Shown here one piece after another: positions 55,942 through 64,000 of a DNA stretch of 64,000 nucleotides. A program made the position numbers and the translations under genes. How positions within the stretch are numbered: position 1 is the stretch's first letter; each line of letters opens with the position of its first letter. The notes under the pieces are model-generated. The model was not told where the DNA came from. It saw nothing but the letters and a program-made list of their open reading frames with translations, and did no database searches. This DNA comes from Zeimonas arvi (lineage in GTDB: Bacteria; Pseudomonadota; Gammaproteobacteria; Burkholderiales; Burkholderiaceae_E), in contig NZ_VDUY01000003.1 in the NCBI RefSeq assembly GCF_008039575.1, positions 124,001 through 188,000 on the forward strand. Direction: 5' to 3'.

Positions 55942-58392
55942 TCAGCGCTTCAGCGCCCGGGCCAGCGCGTCGCCCAGCAAGGTCCCGCCGGCGTTCCCCG
56001 ACTGCCCGCCCCCGCCGGAGCGCCGCCCGGAGTCCCCGCTGCGCGGACCGGAAGCCTTTCCGCGACTCTCGCCGCGAGCGCCCTGCTCGGCGCCCCGCGC
56101 ACCGCGGCCCGCGCCCGCCCCGGTCTTCATCGACAGCGCGATCCGCTTGCGCGTCACGTCGACCTCGAGCACGGTCACCGACACCACCTGGCCGGCCTTG
56201 ACCACTTCGCGCGGGTCCTTCACGAAGCGGTCGGCCAGCTCGGAGATGTGGACCAGGCCGTCCTGGTGCACGCCGATGTCCACGAAGGCGCCGAAGTTGG
56301 CCACGTTGGTGACCACGCCCTGCAGCTTCATGCCTTCGCGCAGGTCCCTGAGGTCCTCAACGCCGTCCTGGAAGGACGCGGTCACGAACTCGCCGCGCGG
56401 ATCGCGGCCAGGCTTCTCGAGCTCGGTCAGGATGTCGCGCACCGTGGGCTCGCCGAAGCGATCGTCGGTGAAGGCCTTCGGCTCGAGTTTGCGCAGCACC
56501 TCGCGGTTGCCGATCAGCTCCTTGGCGCTGCGCGCGACCTTCTCCAGGATCCGCTGTACCACCGGGTAGGCCTCCGGGTGCACGGCGGAGGCGTCGAGCG
56601 GGTTCTCGCCGTCGCGGATACGCAGGAAGCCGGCCGCCTGCTCGAAGGCCTTGTCGCCGAAGTACGGCACCTGCTTCAGCGACTCGCGGCTGGCGAAGGC
56701 GCCGTTCGCATCGCGGAAGTCCACCACGCGCTGCGCGACCGTGCCGGTGAGGCCCGACACCCGCGCGAGCAGCGGCGCCGACGCGGTGTTCACGTCCACC
56801 CCCACCGCGTTCACGCAGTCCTCGACCGCCGCGTCGAGCTGGCGGGCCAGCGCGCGCTGGTTCACGTCGTGCTGGTACTGGCCCACGCCGATCGACTTGG
56901 GGTCGATCTTGACCAGCTCGGCCAGCGGATCCTGCAGGCGGCGGGCGATCGACACCGCGCCGCGCAGGCTCACGTCCAGATCGGGGAACTCCTTCGCGGC
57001 CAGCTCGCTGGCCGAATAGACCGAGGCGCCCGCCTCGGATACCACCAGCTTGCGCAGCCGCAGCTCGGGGTGGCGCTTGATCAGGTCGGCGGCCAGCTTG
57101 TCGGTTTCGCGCGAGGCGGTGCCGTTGCCGATCGCGACCAGCTCGACCTTGTGCCTCTGCGCGAGATTCGCCAGCGCGGCGATCGAGCCGTCCCAGTCGC
57201 GGCGCGGCTCGTGCGGATAGATGGTGGCCGCGTCGACCAGCTTGCCGGTCGCGTCGACCACCGCCACCTTCACGCCGGTGCGGATGCCCGGATCGAGGCC
57301 AATCACGGCGCGCGGGCCGGCCGGCGCGGCAAGGAGCAGGTCCTTCAGGTTGGCGCCGAAGACCTTGATCGCCTCGGCTTCGGCGGCCTCGCGCAGGCGG
57401 CCGAAGAGCTCGGTCTCCAGGTGCGGCAGCAGCTTCACGCGCCAGCACCAGCGGCATGCCTCGGCCAGCCAGGCGTCGGCCGGACGGGCCACGGCGCTGG
57501 CCGCATCGGCGCCGCCGGCCTTCGCCGCGGCAGCCGCACGCGCCGCATTGCGCACCGACTCGGCCAGCCTCACGATACCGGCAAGCTTGACCACGTTCGG
57601 ATGCGGCAGCTGCGCCTCGAGCGAGGCTTCGAGCTGCAGCTTCAACGACAGCACGCCCTGCTGGCGGCCGCGGAACAGCGCCAGCGCCCGGTGCGAGGGC
57701 ACCTGCGCGATCGGCTCGGCGTGGTCGAAGTAATCGCGGAACTTCTCGCCCTCGGCTTCCTTCCCCTCGTAGACCTTCGCGGCGATCCAGCCCTCGGTCC
57801 ACATGCGCTCGCGCAGCGCATCCAGCACGTCGGCCCGCTCGGCAAATCGCTCGGCCAGGATGTCGCGCGCGCCGTCCAGCGCGGCCTTCGGGTCGGCCAC
57901 GCCGTGCTCGCCGTTCTCGTCGGGCGCGCGCAGGTACTTCTGCGCCTCGGCCTGCGGGTCCAGCGTGGGGTCGGCCACCAGCGCATCGGCCAGCGGCTCC
58001 AGGCCTGCCTCCTTCGCGATCTGGCCCTTGGTGCGCCGCCTGGGCTTGTAGGGCAGGTACAGGTCTTCCAGCCGCTGCTTGGTGCCGGCCGCCGCGATCT
58101 GCGCGGCCAACGCGTCGGTGAGCTTGCCCTGCCCGGCGATGCTCTCCACGATCGCCGCGCGCCGCTCCTCGAGCTCGCGCAGGTAGACCAGGCGCTCGTC
58201 GAGCGTGCGCAGCTGCGTGTCGTCCAGCCCGCCGGTGACCTCCTTCCGGTAGCGCGCGATGAAGGGGACGGTGGCGCCGCCATCGATCAGCTCCACCGTC
58301 GCGGTCACCTGCTGCGGGCGGATCGAGAGCTCCTCGGCGATGCGGGCAACGATGCGGGCGGCGGTGGCGGGGTCGAGCTTGCGGGCGTCCAT
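55942..58392 (-). CDS. tex: Transcription accessory protein Tex
   Basis: An 816-residue RNA-binding protein. The order of domains is an N-terminal helical region, a YqgF/RNase H-like domain ([18 protein letters not shown]), helix-hairpin-helix motifs ([20 protein letters not shown]) and a C-terminal S1 domain ([20 protein letters not shown]). A Gly/Arg/Ser-rich tail of about 55 residues follows. Start at ATG 58392; 105 bp separate it from the divergent mqsA-like gene. Confidence 0.96.
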   Translation of the reverse strand: MDARKLDPATAARIVARIAEELSIRPQQVTATVELIDGGATVPFIARYRKEVTGGLDDTQLRTLDERLVYLRELEERRAAIVESIAGQGKLTDALAAQIAAAGTKQRLEDLYLPYKPRRRTKGQIAKEAGLEPLADALVADPTLDPQAEAQKYLRAPDENGEHGVADPKAALDGARDILAERFAERADVLDALRERMWTEGWIAAKVYEGKEAEGEKFRDYFDHAEPIAQVPSHRALALFRGRQQGVLSLKLQLEASLEAQLPHPNVVKLAGIVRLAESVRNAARAAAAAKAGGADAASAVARPADAWLAEACRWCWRVKLLPHLETELFGRLREAAEAEAIKVFGANLKDLLLAAPAGPRAVIGLDPGIRTGVKVAVVDATGKLVDAATIYPHEPRRDWDGSIAALANLAQRHKVELVAIGNGTASRETDKLAADLIKRHPELRLRKLVVSEAGASVYSASELAAKEFPDLDVSLRGAVSIARRLQDPLAELVKIDPKSIGVGQYQHDVNQRALARQLDAAVEDCVNAVGVDVNTASAPLLARVSGLTGTVAQRVVDFRDANGAFASRESLKQVPYFGDKAFEQAAGFLRIRDGENPLDASAVHPEAYPVVQRILEKVARSAKELIGNREVLRKLEPKAFTDDRFGEPTVRDILTELEKPGRDPRGEFVTASFQDGVEDLRDLREGMKLQGVVTNVANFGAFVDIGVHQDGLVHISELADRFVKDPREVVKAGQVVSVTVLEVDVTRKRIALSMKTGAGAGRGARGAEQGARGESRGKASGPRSGDSGRRSGGGGQSGNAGGTLLGDALARALKR

Positions 58393-58477
58393 CTGGGTCG
58401 GCTCAGTGGCTGATTCGGGAAGGGGCGGATTCTGCCATGGTCGTGCACTCGGGGCGCGGCCAAGAACACCATGCAAA

Positions 58478-58492
58478 TACCCTTTAGGGGTA
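58478..58492. promoter_or_regulatory. MqsA-type operator overlapping a Shine-Dalgarno
   Basis: TACCCTTTAGGGGTA has perfect 5-bp arms and closely resembles the ACCT-TTT-AGGT operator of E. coli mqsRA. The AGGGG used as Shine-Dalgarno for the mqsA-like gene is inside it. Bound repressor would sit just in front of the start. Confidence 0.7.
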
Positions 58493-58497
58493 ATATC

Positions 58498-59136
58498 ATG
58501 AAGGTCAAGCCCCCGCCCGACCGCCGGGAAGAATCGAGCAACGAGATGAAGATCCGCCAATCAGCACCGGCCGCATGCCGCGAGTGCAGAACGCCGAACC
58601 CCACCTACGACACCCGCGATGTCGTGGTCAGACGCCGCGGCCTGCAGACCACGGTGCCCAGGATCAGCGGGTGGTTTTGCGTGAACCCCGCCTGCTCGGA
58701 AATCGAGTTCGATGAATCGACGGACTCGATGAAACGATGGGTGGCCGCCGGCGACGACCTGGTGCTGGCAGCCCGGGAACGGTCCCGGGCCATCGGCACC
58801 CGGCTACGTGAAGCGCGACAGAGACTGCAACTCAGCCAGATCGAAGCGGCCGTGCTGGCGGGCGGCGGACATAATGCGTTTTCCCGCTACGAGACCGGCA
58901 CCGCAACGCCCGTGGCTGCGGTCACGACGCTCTTCGCGTTGCTCGCGAGCCACCCTGAATTGCTGCCCGAGGCCCGCACTTACGCAGATCAGATGCAGGA
59001 CTTCCGGCAAGGCGAGAACGAGGTCGAACTCCCGGAGATCCCCGTTTCCAGACAAAAGGGTGGCATGCACGCGGCCATCGACCCAGCGAGCAATCGATCG
59101 ATGTTCGACGCAGCAGACGACCGAGGAGCGTATTGA
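58498..59136 (+). CDS. MqsA-family antitoxin without a toxin
   Basis: A 212-residue DNA-binding protein. The N-terminal zinc site is C27, C30, C61 and C66 (CRECRTPNP and FCVNPACSE). The Xre-type helix-turn-helix has the MqsA signature [17 protein letters not shown]. No MqsR toxin gene lies on either side; the protein is about 80 residues longer than E. coli MqsA, mainly at the C-terminus. Start at ATG 58498 is chosen for its AGGGG; ATG 58546 is an alternative. Confidence 0.83.
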   Translation: MKVKPPPDRREESSNEMKIRQSAPAACRECRTPNPTYDTRDVVVRRRGLQTTVPRISGWFCVNPACSEIEFDESTDSMKRWVAAGDDLVLAARERSRAIGTRLREARQRLQLSQIEAAVLAGGGHNAFSRYETGTATPVAAVTTLFALLASHPELLPEARTYADQMQDFRQGENEVELPEIPVSRQKGGMHAAIDPASNRSMFDAADDRGAY

Positions 59137-59161
59137 CAATTGATATACATCATACTATCTT
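59133..59161 (+). promoter_or_regulatory. Promoter of tacAT
   Basis: A perfect TTGACA (59133-59138) and TATCTT (59156-59161) are separated by 17 bp. The -35 overlaps the stop of the mqsA-like gene. Confidence 0.65.
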
Positions 59162-59169
59162 TGTATATC
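59142..59169. promoter_or_regulatory. Operator flanking the -10 element of tacAT
   Basis: GATATACA (59142-59149) and TGTATATC (59162-59169) are perfect 8-bp inverted arms around 12 bases that hold the -10 element. This is the expected arrangement for repression by the TacA antitoxin. Confidence 0.65.
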
Positions 59170-59196
59170 TTATGAATACACATCAAGGGGAAAACC

Positions 59197-59469
59197 TTGC
59201 GTGACGCCGCCATCAACCTCCGAGCATTGCCCGAGCAGCGCGACTTGATCGATCACGCTGCCAGCTTGCTCGGCAAGAATCGTTCCGACTTCATGCTCGA
59301 AGCGGCTTGCGAGCGCGCCAAGGCAGTAGTGCTGGATCAGGTGTTTTTCGGTCTGGATGCCGAGAAGTTCAGGCGATTCACCGCGATGCTCGACGCGCCT
59401 CCCGGCCCGAATGCCGGGCTCGCGCGCCTCATGGCGGTGAAGCCGCCTTGGGACACCAAGCCTGCATGA
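59197..59469 (+). CDS. DUF1778/TacA-type antitoxin
   Basis: A 90-residue antitoxin. The ribbon-helix-helix part is AAINLRALPEQRDLIDHAAS with LLGKNRSDFMLEAACERA; the C-terminal VFFGLDAEKFRRFTAMLDAPP neutralises the toxin in the family. The start is TTG at 59197: an in-frame stop lies 24 bases upstream and AAGGGG lies six bases before the TTG; no ATG is available. Its stop overlaps the toxin start (ATGA). Confidence 0.88.
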   Translation: MRDAAINLRALPEQRDLIDHAASLLGKNRSDFMLEAACERAKAVVLDQVFFGLDAEKFRRFTAMLDAPPGPNAGLARLMAVKPPWDTKPA

Positions 59470-59960
59470 AAGCGCAGCTGAGCGCACCCCAACCGCTCGC
59501 CGACGCGCATTTCCTGGACGACTTCGCTTGCGGAGAATCCAGTCTGGACGAGTGGCTGAAGCGCCGCGCACGCTCCAATCAGTCGAGCGGGGCCAGTCGT
59601 ACCTTCGTCGTCACGGATACGGACGACCGCGTTCGCGGCTACTACGCAATGGCGGCAGGTGCCGTAACGCATCAGACAGCAACGAGCGGCGTGCGGCGGA
59701 ACATGCCGGATCCCATTCCAGTGATGGTGTTAGCGCGGCTCGCGGTCGATCGGCGTGCGCAAGGCATGGCACTCGGGGGTGCCATGCTTCAAGACGCCGT
59801 CAATCGGGCAGTGGCCATATCGCACAACGCAGGCGTGCGAGCGTTGCTCGTTCACGCGCTTAACGAAAGTGCCAAGCGGTTTTACGAGCACTACGGGTTT
59901 CAGGAATCCCCGCAACACCCGATGACGCTGATGCTACGGCTAAGCACCGTCAGACCTTGA
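59466..59960 (+). CDS. TacT-type GNAT acetyltransferase toxin
   Basis: A 164-residue toxin that should acetylate aminoacyl-tRNA. The acetyl-CoA site is VLARLAVDRRAQGMALGGAM, and the catalytic Tyr is Y140 in KRFYEHYGF. The N-terminus has DDFACGESSLDEWLKRRA as in the family. All key positions are present, and the pair with the upstream antitoxin looks functional. Confidence 0.9.
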   Translation: MKAQLSAPQPLADAHFLDDFACGESSLDEWLKRRARSNQSSGASRTFVVTDTDDRVRGYYAMAAGAVTHQTATSGVRRNMPDPIPVMVLARLAVDRRAQGMALGGAMLQDAVNRAVAISHNAGVRALLVHALNESAKRFYEHYGFQESPQHPMTLMLRLSTVRP

Positions 59961-59972
59961 GAGCCGAGGCGG

Positions 59973-61868
59973 CTACAGATACCGCCACCCATCCTCGACA
60001 TCGACCCGAGCCACCTTCGCGGCGAACGGCTTCAACTCCACGCCGCGCGGCGCGGCGATGGCCAGCGACGCCTCGACGCCCCCCGACACGGCCGGCGCGA
60101 GTCCGATCACGGGCGGCGCCAGTTGCTCGGCCCGCGCCATGGTCGCCGATTCGGCCACCGCAGGATCCTCGCTCCACCACGCCACCGGACCCGCCACCAT
60201 GTCGCGACCGACCACCAGGCGCACGTTCACGCCGGGGTGCATCTTCGACACCTCGACCAGCCTTGCCTCGACCGGCAGGCGCTGCTGAAGCGCCTTCGCG
60301 CCGGCCGCATGTCCGGCCAGGTAATGGATCTCGGTGCGGCCCTTGCCGTAGGTGCGATAGTCCGACACGCGCGCCACCGACGCGCCGAAACGCTCGAGCT
60401 GGCGGGCGGTGCGGCCGGCCAGACTGCGCAGGCCCACCCCGTTGCTGACCTCGAGGCCGGCCACCGTCTTCAGCGATGCCAGCGGCTGCGGCGCCAGCGC
60501 CTTGGGCGCGGCCGGGACCTTGGCCACCGGGCGAACCGCGGGCTGCTCCGGCACCGTGGCCACGCGGGCCTCGATGCGATAGGTGCGCACCGGGGCGACC
60601 GCCACCTGCGGCGCGGTCGCGACCGCATTCGCGGACGGCGTGGCCGGCGTCCTGACCGCGACGCGGCTCGCCGGACGCTGCTCCGGGCTCGCGGCACGCG
60701 CCAAGGGTTCGGCGACGGCCGGCGCAGCGATCGCCACCGCGTTGCTGCGCAACTCGTAGACCCCCGGCGTGAGCTGGACCAGCTCGGTATCGCTGGAACG
60801 GGACACCACGATCTCGTAGGCGCGCGGGTTCGGGGCTTCGCCCAGCACCCGTGCCGCCTTGGCTTGGGCCACGGCGACCAGCGCCGCGGCGGGCGGGGCA
60901 GACTCGGTGGGCGCCACGGACGCGACCGCTGGCCGCGGCGAGGCGACTGGGGGTTCCGCCACTGCCTGCGTTGCTGCCACCGGCGTTGCCGCCACCGGCG
61001 CTGCGACGACCGGCACGGCCGCGGCCAGTGCGGGAGGCTCTGCCGGCACCTCTGCGACGCTCGAAGCGGAAGGCATCGCCGCCGCGGAAGCCACGATCGG
61101 CGCAGGCTCGACCTGAACCGGCCTGGACGCCACGATGGGCGCAGTCTGAATCTCCGCTGGCTGCGAGGCCACGATCGGCGCCGGGGTTTGTTCGACCGGT
61201 GCGGCGGCGGCAAGCGGAGCAGCAGCTGCTACCGGTGCGACGGCCGTAGCCGGCGCCGCGGCAATTGGCGCAGCGGGCACCGTCGGGGCAGCGACCGCCA
61301 TCGGCGCGACCGCAACCGGCGCTTTCACGGCCTGCGCGGCCGCCAACTGCCGCGCTTCGGCAAGCATCACCAGGTTCTCACGCGTCTTCGCGTTCTGCGG
61401 ATCCAGGTCGTAGGCACGGCGCAGCGAGATCCAGGCCTCGTCCAGCTGCCCGGCCTTGAACTGCGCAAAGCCCAGATTGTTCATCACATGCGCCTGCGCA
61501 GGCCCGGACGCCAGCGCCGCGCGGAACGCTTCGGCGGCTTCCGCGAAGCGACCGATCTGGCCGTAGGCCACGCCCAGGCCGTTGTGCGCCTCGACGAAGG
61601 TGGGGTCGAGCTGCAAGGCGGCCTTGAAGCGCCGGATCGCGGCTTCGTGCCGGCCTTCGCCCAGGTCGATCCGACCCACCGCGTACTGGCCGGCGGCGGT
61701 GCCGACGGGCTGCTGGACGCGATACACCGGCTCGACCTTGGCCCGCAGCGCGCCAGCCTTGCTCGCGGCGGCCTGACTGGAGTCGCCCTGCATCCCGGTC
61801 TGGGCGCAGCCGGTGATCAGCGCGACGGCGCAGGCGCCGAGGAGAAGCGGATAACGATTGGCGTTCAT
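59973..61868 (-). CDS. tadD: TadD-like TPR lipoprotein with LytR_C-like domain
   Basis: A 631-residue lipoprotein. The signal peptide ends in ALITGC with lipidated C21. TPR repeats cover about 58-162 (AIRRFKAALQLDPTFVEAHN and AAEAFRAALASGPAQAHVMN). A very Ala/Pro-rich linker of nearly 280 residues contains three APIVAS motifs, and a LytR_C-like domain lies at about 470-557 (GLEVSNGVGLRSLAGRTARQ). TadD is a pilotin-like factor of the Tad system. Its position after tadC is standard; the C-terminal domain is an addition. Confidence 0.83.
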   Translation of the reverse strand: MNANRYPLLLGACAVALITGCAQTGMQGDSSQAAASKAGALRAKVEPVYRVQQPVGTAAGQYAVGRIDLGEGRHEAAIRRFKAALQLDPTFVEAHNGLGVAYGQIGRFAEAAEAFRAALASGPAQAHVMNNLGFAQFKAGQLDEAWISLRRAYDLDPQNAKTRENLVMLAEARQLAAAQAVKAPVAVAPMAVAAPTVPAAPIAAAPATAVAPVAAAAPLAAAAPVEQTPAPIVASQPAEIQTAPIVASRPVQVEPAPIVASAAAMPSASSVAEVPAEPPALAAAVPVVAAPVAATPVAATQAVAEPPVASPRPAVASVAPTESAPPAAALVAVAQAKAARVLGEAPNPRAYEIVVSRSSDTELVQLTPGVYELRSNAVAIAAPAVAEPLARAASPEQRPASRVAVRTPATPSANAVATAPQVAVAPVRTYRIEARVATVPEQPAVRPVAKVPAAPKALAPQPLASLKTVAGLEVSNGVGLRSLAGRTARQLERFGASVARVSDYRTYGKGRTEIHYLAGHAAGAKALQQRLPVEARLVEVSKMHPGVNVRLVVGRDMVAGPVAWWSEDPAVAESATMARAEQLAPPVIGLAPAVSGGVEASLAIAAPRGVELKPFAAKVARVDVEDGWRYL

Positions 61869-61907
61869 ATCAGCCCCCTTTTGGAATCTCGGTTCGCAAC
61901 TTCGCGC

Positions 61908-62858
61908 TCAGCCACCGGTACCGGCCATGGTCGGCAGCATGATCCGGTAGATCTGGATCATTGCCGGGCCCAGCAGCACCAGCAGCAGCGACGGAAAGAT
62001 GAAGAAAATCAGCGGGAACAGCAGCTTGAGCGGAATCTTGGCCGCCGCCTCTTCCGCGCGCAGCCGGCGCCGCGTGCGCAACATGTCGGCGTGCACCCGC
62101 AGGGACTCGGCCAGGCTGGTGCCGAAGCGGTCGGCCTGGATCAGCATGGTCGCGAACGTGGAGATCTCGTCCAGTCCGGTGCGCAGGGCCAGATTGCGCA
62201 GCGCGCGCTCGCGGCTGGAGCCCACCCGCAGCTCGAGCGCCATCATCTCGAGCTCTTCGGCCAGCTCGGGGCTGCGCAGCTTCATTTCCTCGGCGGTCTT
62301 GTTGATCGCCATGTCCAGCCCCAGGCCGGCCTCCACGCACACGATGATCAGGTCGAGCGCGTCCGGAAAGGCCTCGAACAGGTTGAGCTGCCGCGCCGCG
62401 GTCATCCGCGACAGCACCACGTTCGGCAGGTAGTAGCCGATGGCCGCGCACAGCAGCAGCAGCGCGGTGGACACCTGCGTGCTCAGCTTCCAGTCGAAGC
62501 TGCGGCTGAAGAACACCAGCAGCATGGGCAGCAGCAGGGCGAGCAGAGCCTTGGCCGCGAAGAACAGCACGGGAGCCGAAGTCGAGCGTATGCCCGCGTG
62601 CAGGAAGCGTGCGCGCAGGTTCGAGACGTCTTCTTCGCTGGTGGGCGTCGCCAGCCTGGCCACGGGCGCTGCGGCCTTCACCACCCTCTCGGTCCAGGCG
62701 CTCGCCTCGGGCGGTTGCTCGAGCACCGTCTCGCCGCCCAGCCCACGCAGGCGCTGCCGCATGTCGGAACCGCGGGTGAGCACCATGCCGATGCCCATCA
62801 CCCCCGCGACCACCGCCACGAAGATCAGGCCAAGGTAGAGAATCTGTTCATTGCTCAT
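61908..62858 (-). CDS. tadC: Tad platform protein TadC
   Basis: Inner-membrane protein of the type II secretion F family, 316 residues. An N-terminal helix is followed by helices in the middle and the T2SSF domain (EAFPDALDLIIVCVEAGLGL, then FATMLIQADRFGTSLAESLR) and a C-terminal helix pair. With TadB it forms the platform driven by CpaF. It starts ten bases after the tadB stop. Confidence 0.93.
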   Translation of the reverse strand: MSNEQILYLGLIFVAVVAGVMGIGMVLTRGSDMRQRLRGLGGETVLEQPPEASAWTERVVKAAAPVARLATPTSEEDVSNLRARFLHAGIRSTSAPVLFFAAKALLALLLPMLLVFFSRSFDWKLSTQVSTALLLLCAAIGYYLPNVVLSRMTAARQLNLFEAFPDALDLIIVCVEAGLGLDMAINKTAEEMKLRSPELAEELEMMALELRVGSSRERALRNLALRTGLDEISTFATMLIQADRFGTSLAESLRVHADMLRTRRRLRAEEAAAKIPLKLLFPLIFFIFPSLLLVLLGPAMIQIYRIMLPTMAGTGG

Positions 62859-62868
62859 GGCCGCGCTC

Positions 62869-63843
62869 TCATACCCGGATCTTCACGATGCGCCACATCC
62901 AGAAGGCGCCCAGGATCATCATCACGACGGCGGCGAACACCATCGACAGGCCGGCCGGGTCGGTCCACAGCACGCTCATGAACTGCGGGTTCACCAGGAA
63001 GATCATTCCCGCGGTCACGAAGGGCAGGCCGATCAGGATGTAGGCCGACAGCTTGCCCTCGGCCGACAGCACCCGGATCTTGCCCAGCAGCTTGAAGCGC
63101 TCGCGGATCAGGTTGGAGAGATTGTCGAGGAGCTCGGACAGGTTGCCGCCGGTCTCGCGTTGCAGCAGCACCGAGATCACGAAGTAGCGCAGGTCGATGC
63201 TGGGCACGCGGGTGGCCAGGTTGAGCATGGCGTCGCCCACCGACACGCCGTAGTTGATCTCCTCGAAGGTGATCTGGAACTCGCTGGCGATCGGGTCGGC
63301 GGCCTCGGTGGCCACCATCTGCATGCCCGACGGAAACGCGTGACCGGCCCTGAGCGCGCGCGAAAGCAAGTCCAGCGCCTCGGGCAGCTGCTCGTCAAAC
63401 TTGTTCAGGCGTTTGGAGCGCATCCGCAGCACGAGCAGCAACGGCACCAGCATCGCGAACACCGCCATGATCAGCGTGAAGAAGAAGGGCGCGCGGAGCA
63501 CCAGCAGCACCAGGAAGGTGGCCGCGCCCGCCAGCAGGGTCACCAGGATGAAGCGCGACACGGTCATCGACGACCCGGCCTGTACCAACAGCCTGTCGAG
63601 CGAGGACACGCGCGGAAACGCAAGCAGCAGCCGGTCGACCCAGGGCGTGTCGCTCAGGTGGCGCTGCTTGAGCAAGGAGCCGACCTCGGTGCCGTGCTGG
63701 CCGGCCGACAGGCTGCGCAACCGCTTCTCCAGGCGCTCGACCTCCGGGCCCTTGGTGTCGTTCCAGAGCAGGTAGGCGCCCTCGATCAGCAGCACCACGG
63801 CCACGAAGGTGACCAGGATGAACATGCTCAGGCCGAGATCCAT
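62869..63843 (-). CDS. tadB: Tad platform protein TadB
   Basis: Inner-membrane platform protein, 324 residues. The T2SSF domain contains DEQLPEALDLLSRALRAGHA and LQRETGGNLSELLDNLS, as in TadB. Start at ATG 63843 (MDLGLSMFILV) is preceded by GGGGGAG with 6-nt spacing; the frame is open upstream without homology. It lies between cpaF and tadC. Confidence 0.93.
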   Translation of the reverse strand: MDLGLSMFILVTFVAVVLLIEGAYLLWNDTKGPEVERLEKRLRSLSAGQHGTEVGSLLKQRHLSDTPWVDRLLLAFPRVSSLDRLLVQAGSSMTVSRFILVTLLAGAATFLVLLVLRAPFFFTLIMAVFAMLVPLLLVLRMRSKRLNKFDEQLPEALDLLSRALRAGHAFPSGMQMVATEAADPIASEFQITFEEINYGVSVGDAMLNLATRVPSIDLRYFVISVLLQRETGGNLSELLDNLSNLIRERFKLLGKIRVLSAEGKLSAYILIGLPFVTAGMIFLVNPQFMSVLWTDPAGLSMVFAAVVMMILGAFWMWRIVKIRV

Positions 63844-63874
63844 CAGCGCTCCCCCTTCCTTGCCCGCGCGCCGC

Positions 63875-64000
63875 TCATTCGTAAGTCCGGCTGGGGTCGA
63901 ACAGCGTGTCCGGCAAGGCAATGCCGAAGGCCCTGATGCGGTCCAGGAACTTCGGCCGCACGCCGGTCGCCTTGAAGTGCCCCGCCACCGAACCGTCCGC
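63875..64000 (-). CDS. cpaF: CpaF/TadA ATPase, C-terminal end only
   Basis: The last 41 codons of the Tad assembly ATPase are in the window: GHFKATGVRPKFLDRIRAFG, then LPDTLFDPSRTYE and stop. This ending is characteristic of the family. The Walker motifs lie outside the window. It is followed by tadB after 31 bp. Confidence 0.85.
   Translation of the reverse strand, partial: ADGSVAGHFKATGVRPKFLDRIRAFGIALPDTLFDPSRTYE

Overview
The window is a gene-dense, high-GC stretch of bacterial chromosome. The gene content and order (tpiA-secG-tRNA-Leu-nuoABCDEFGHIJKLMN, ilvB-ilvN-ilvC followed by psd-pssA, and an ECF sigma factor with DUF3619, DUF3106 and RDD genes) match betaproteobacteria of the order Burkholderiales. 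There is no rRNA, no CRISPR array, no intact insertion sequence and no prophage. Most genes lie on the minus strand.

Layout. 1-5460 (minus): part of a Tad/Flp pilus locus, read flp, tadG-like, tadE-like, unknown secreted protein, second Flp-like pilin, cpaB, cpaC (cut by the window start). 5590-6110: remnant of a vapBC-type toxin-antitoxin pair. 6195-8458: PEP-CTERM-type exported protein and isocitrate lyase. 8714-10890: two response regulators flanking a receiver-histidine kinase hybrid. 10921-11016: two very large inverted repeats in a divergent intergenic region. 11107-18571: metabolic and envelope genes and tRNA-Ser(TGA). 18611-34319: DUF962 protein, Nudix hydrolase and all 14 complex I genes. 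34484-36008: tRNA-Leu(GAG), secG, tpiA. 36048-41059: pssA, psd and the branched-chain amino acid genes ilvC, ilvN, ilvB. 41461-44112: ECF sigma factor operon. 44145-47374: esterase and a basic amino acid decarboxylase. 47466-59960: accessory segment with five toxin-antitoxin loci or remnants, interspersed with a fatty acid hydroxylase-like protein, a D-aminoacylase-like amidohydrolase, a ketopantoate reductase-like protein, an orphan VirD4/TraG-like ATPase with an unknown partner, and tex. 59973-64000 (minus): cpaF (3' end), tadB, tadC and a TPR lipoprotein with a LytR_C-like domain, the motor end of a Tad locus.

How the genes work together. Aerobic energy metabolism is represented by complex I and the glyoxylate shunt enzyme AceA; lipid supply by psd and pssA; valine, leucine and isoleucine synthesis by ilvBNC. 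Both window edges carry Tad genes, so this organism makes Flp-type pili and has either one locus split in two or two loci. The most unusual signals are regulatory: a hairpin that would hide the Shine-Dalgarno of flp, twin 18-bp stems upstream of a DUF4124 gene, and recognisable autoregulatory operators in front of orphan or intact antitoxin genes. The least explained protein-coding module is the cytosolic VirD4-like ATPase with its unknown partner (53061-55297).
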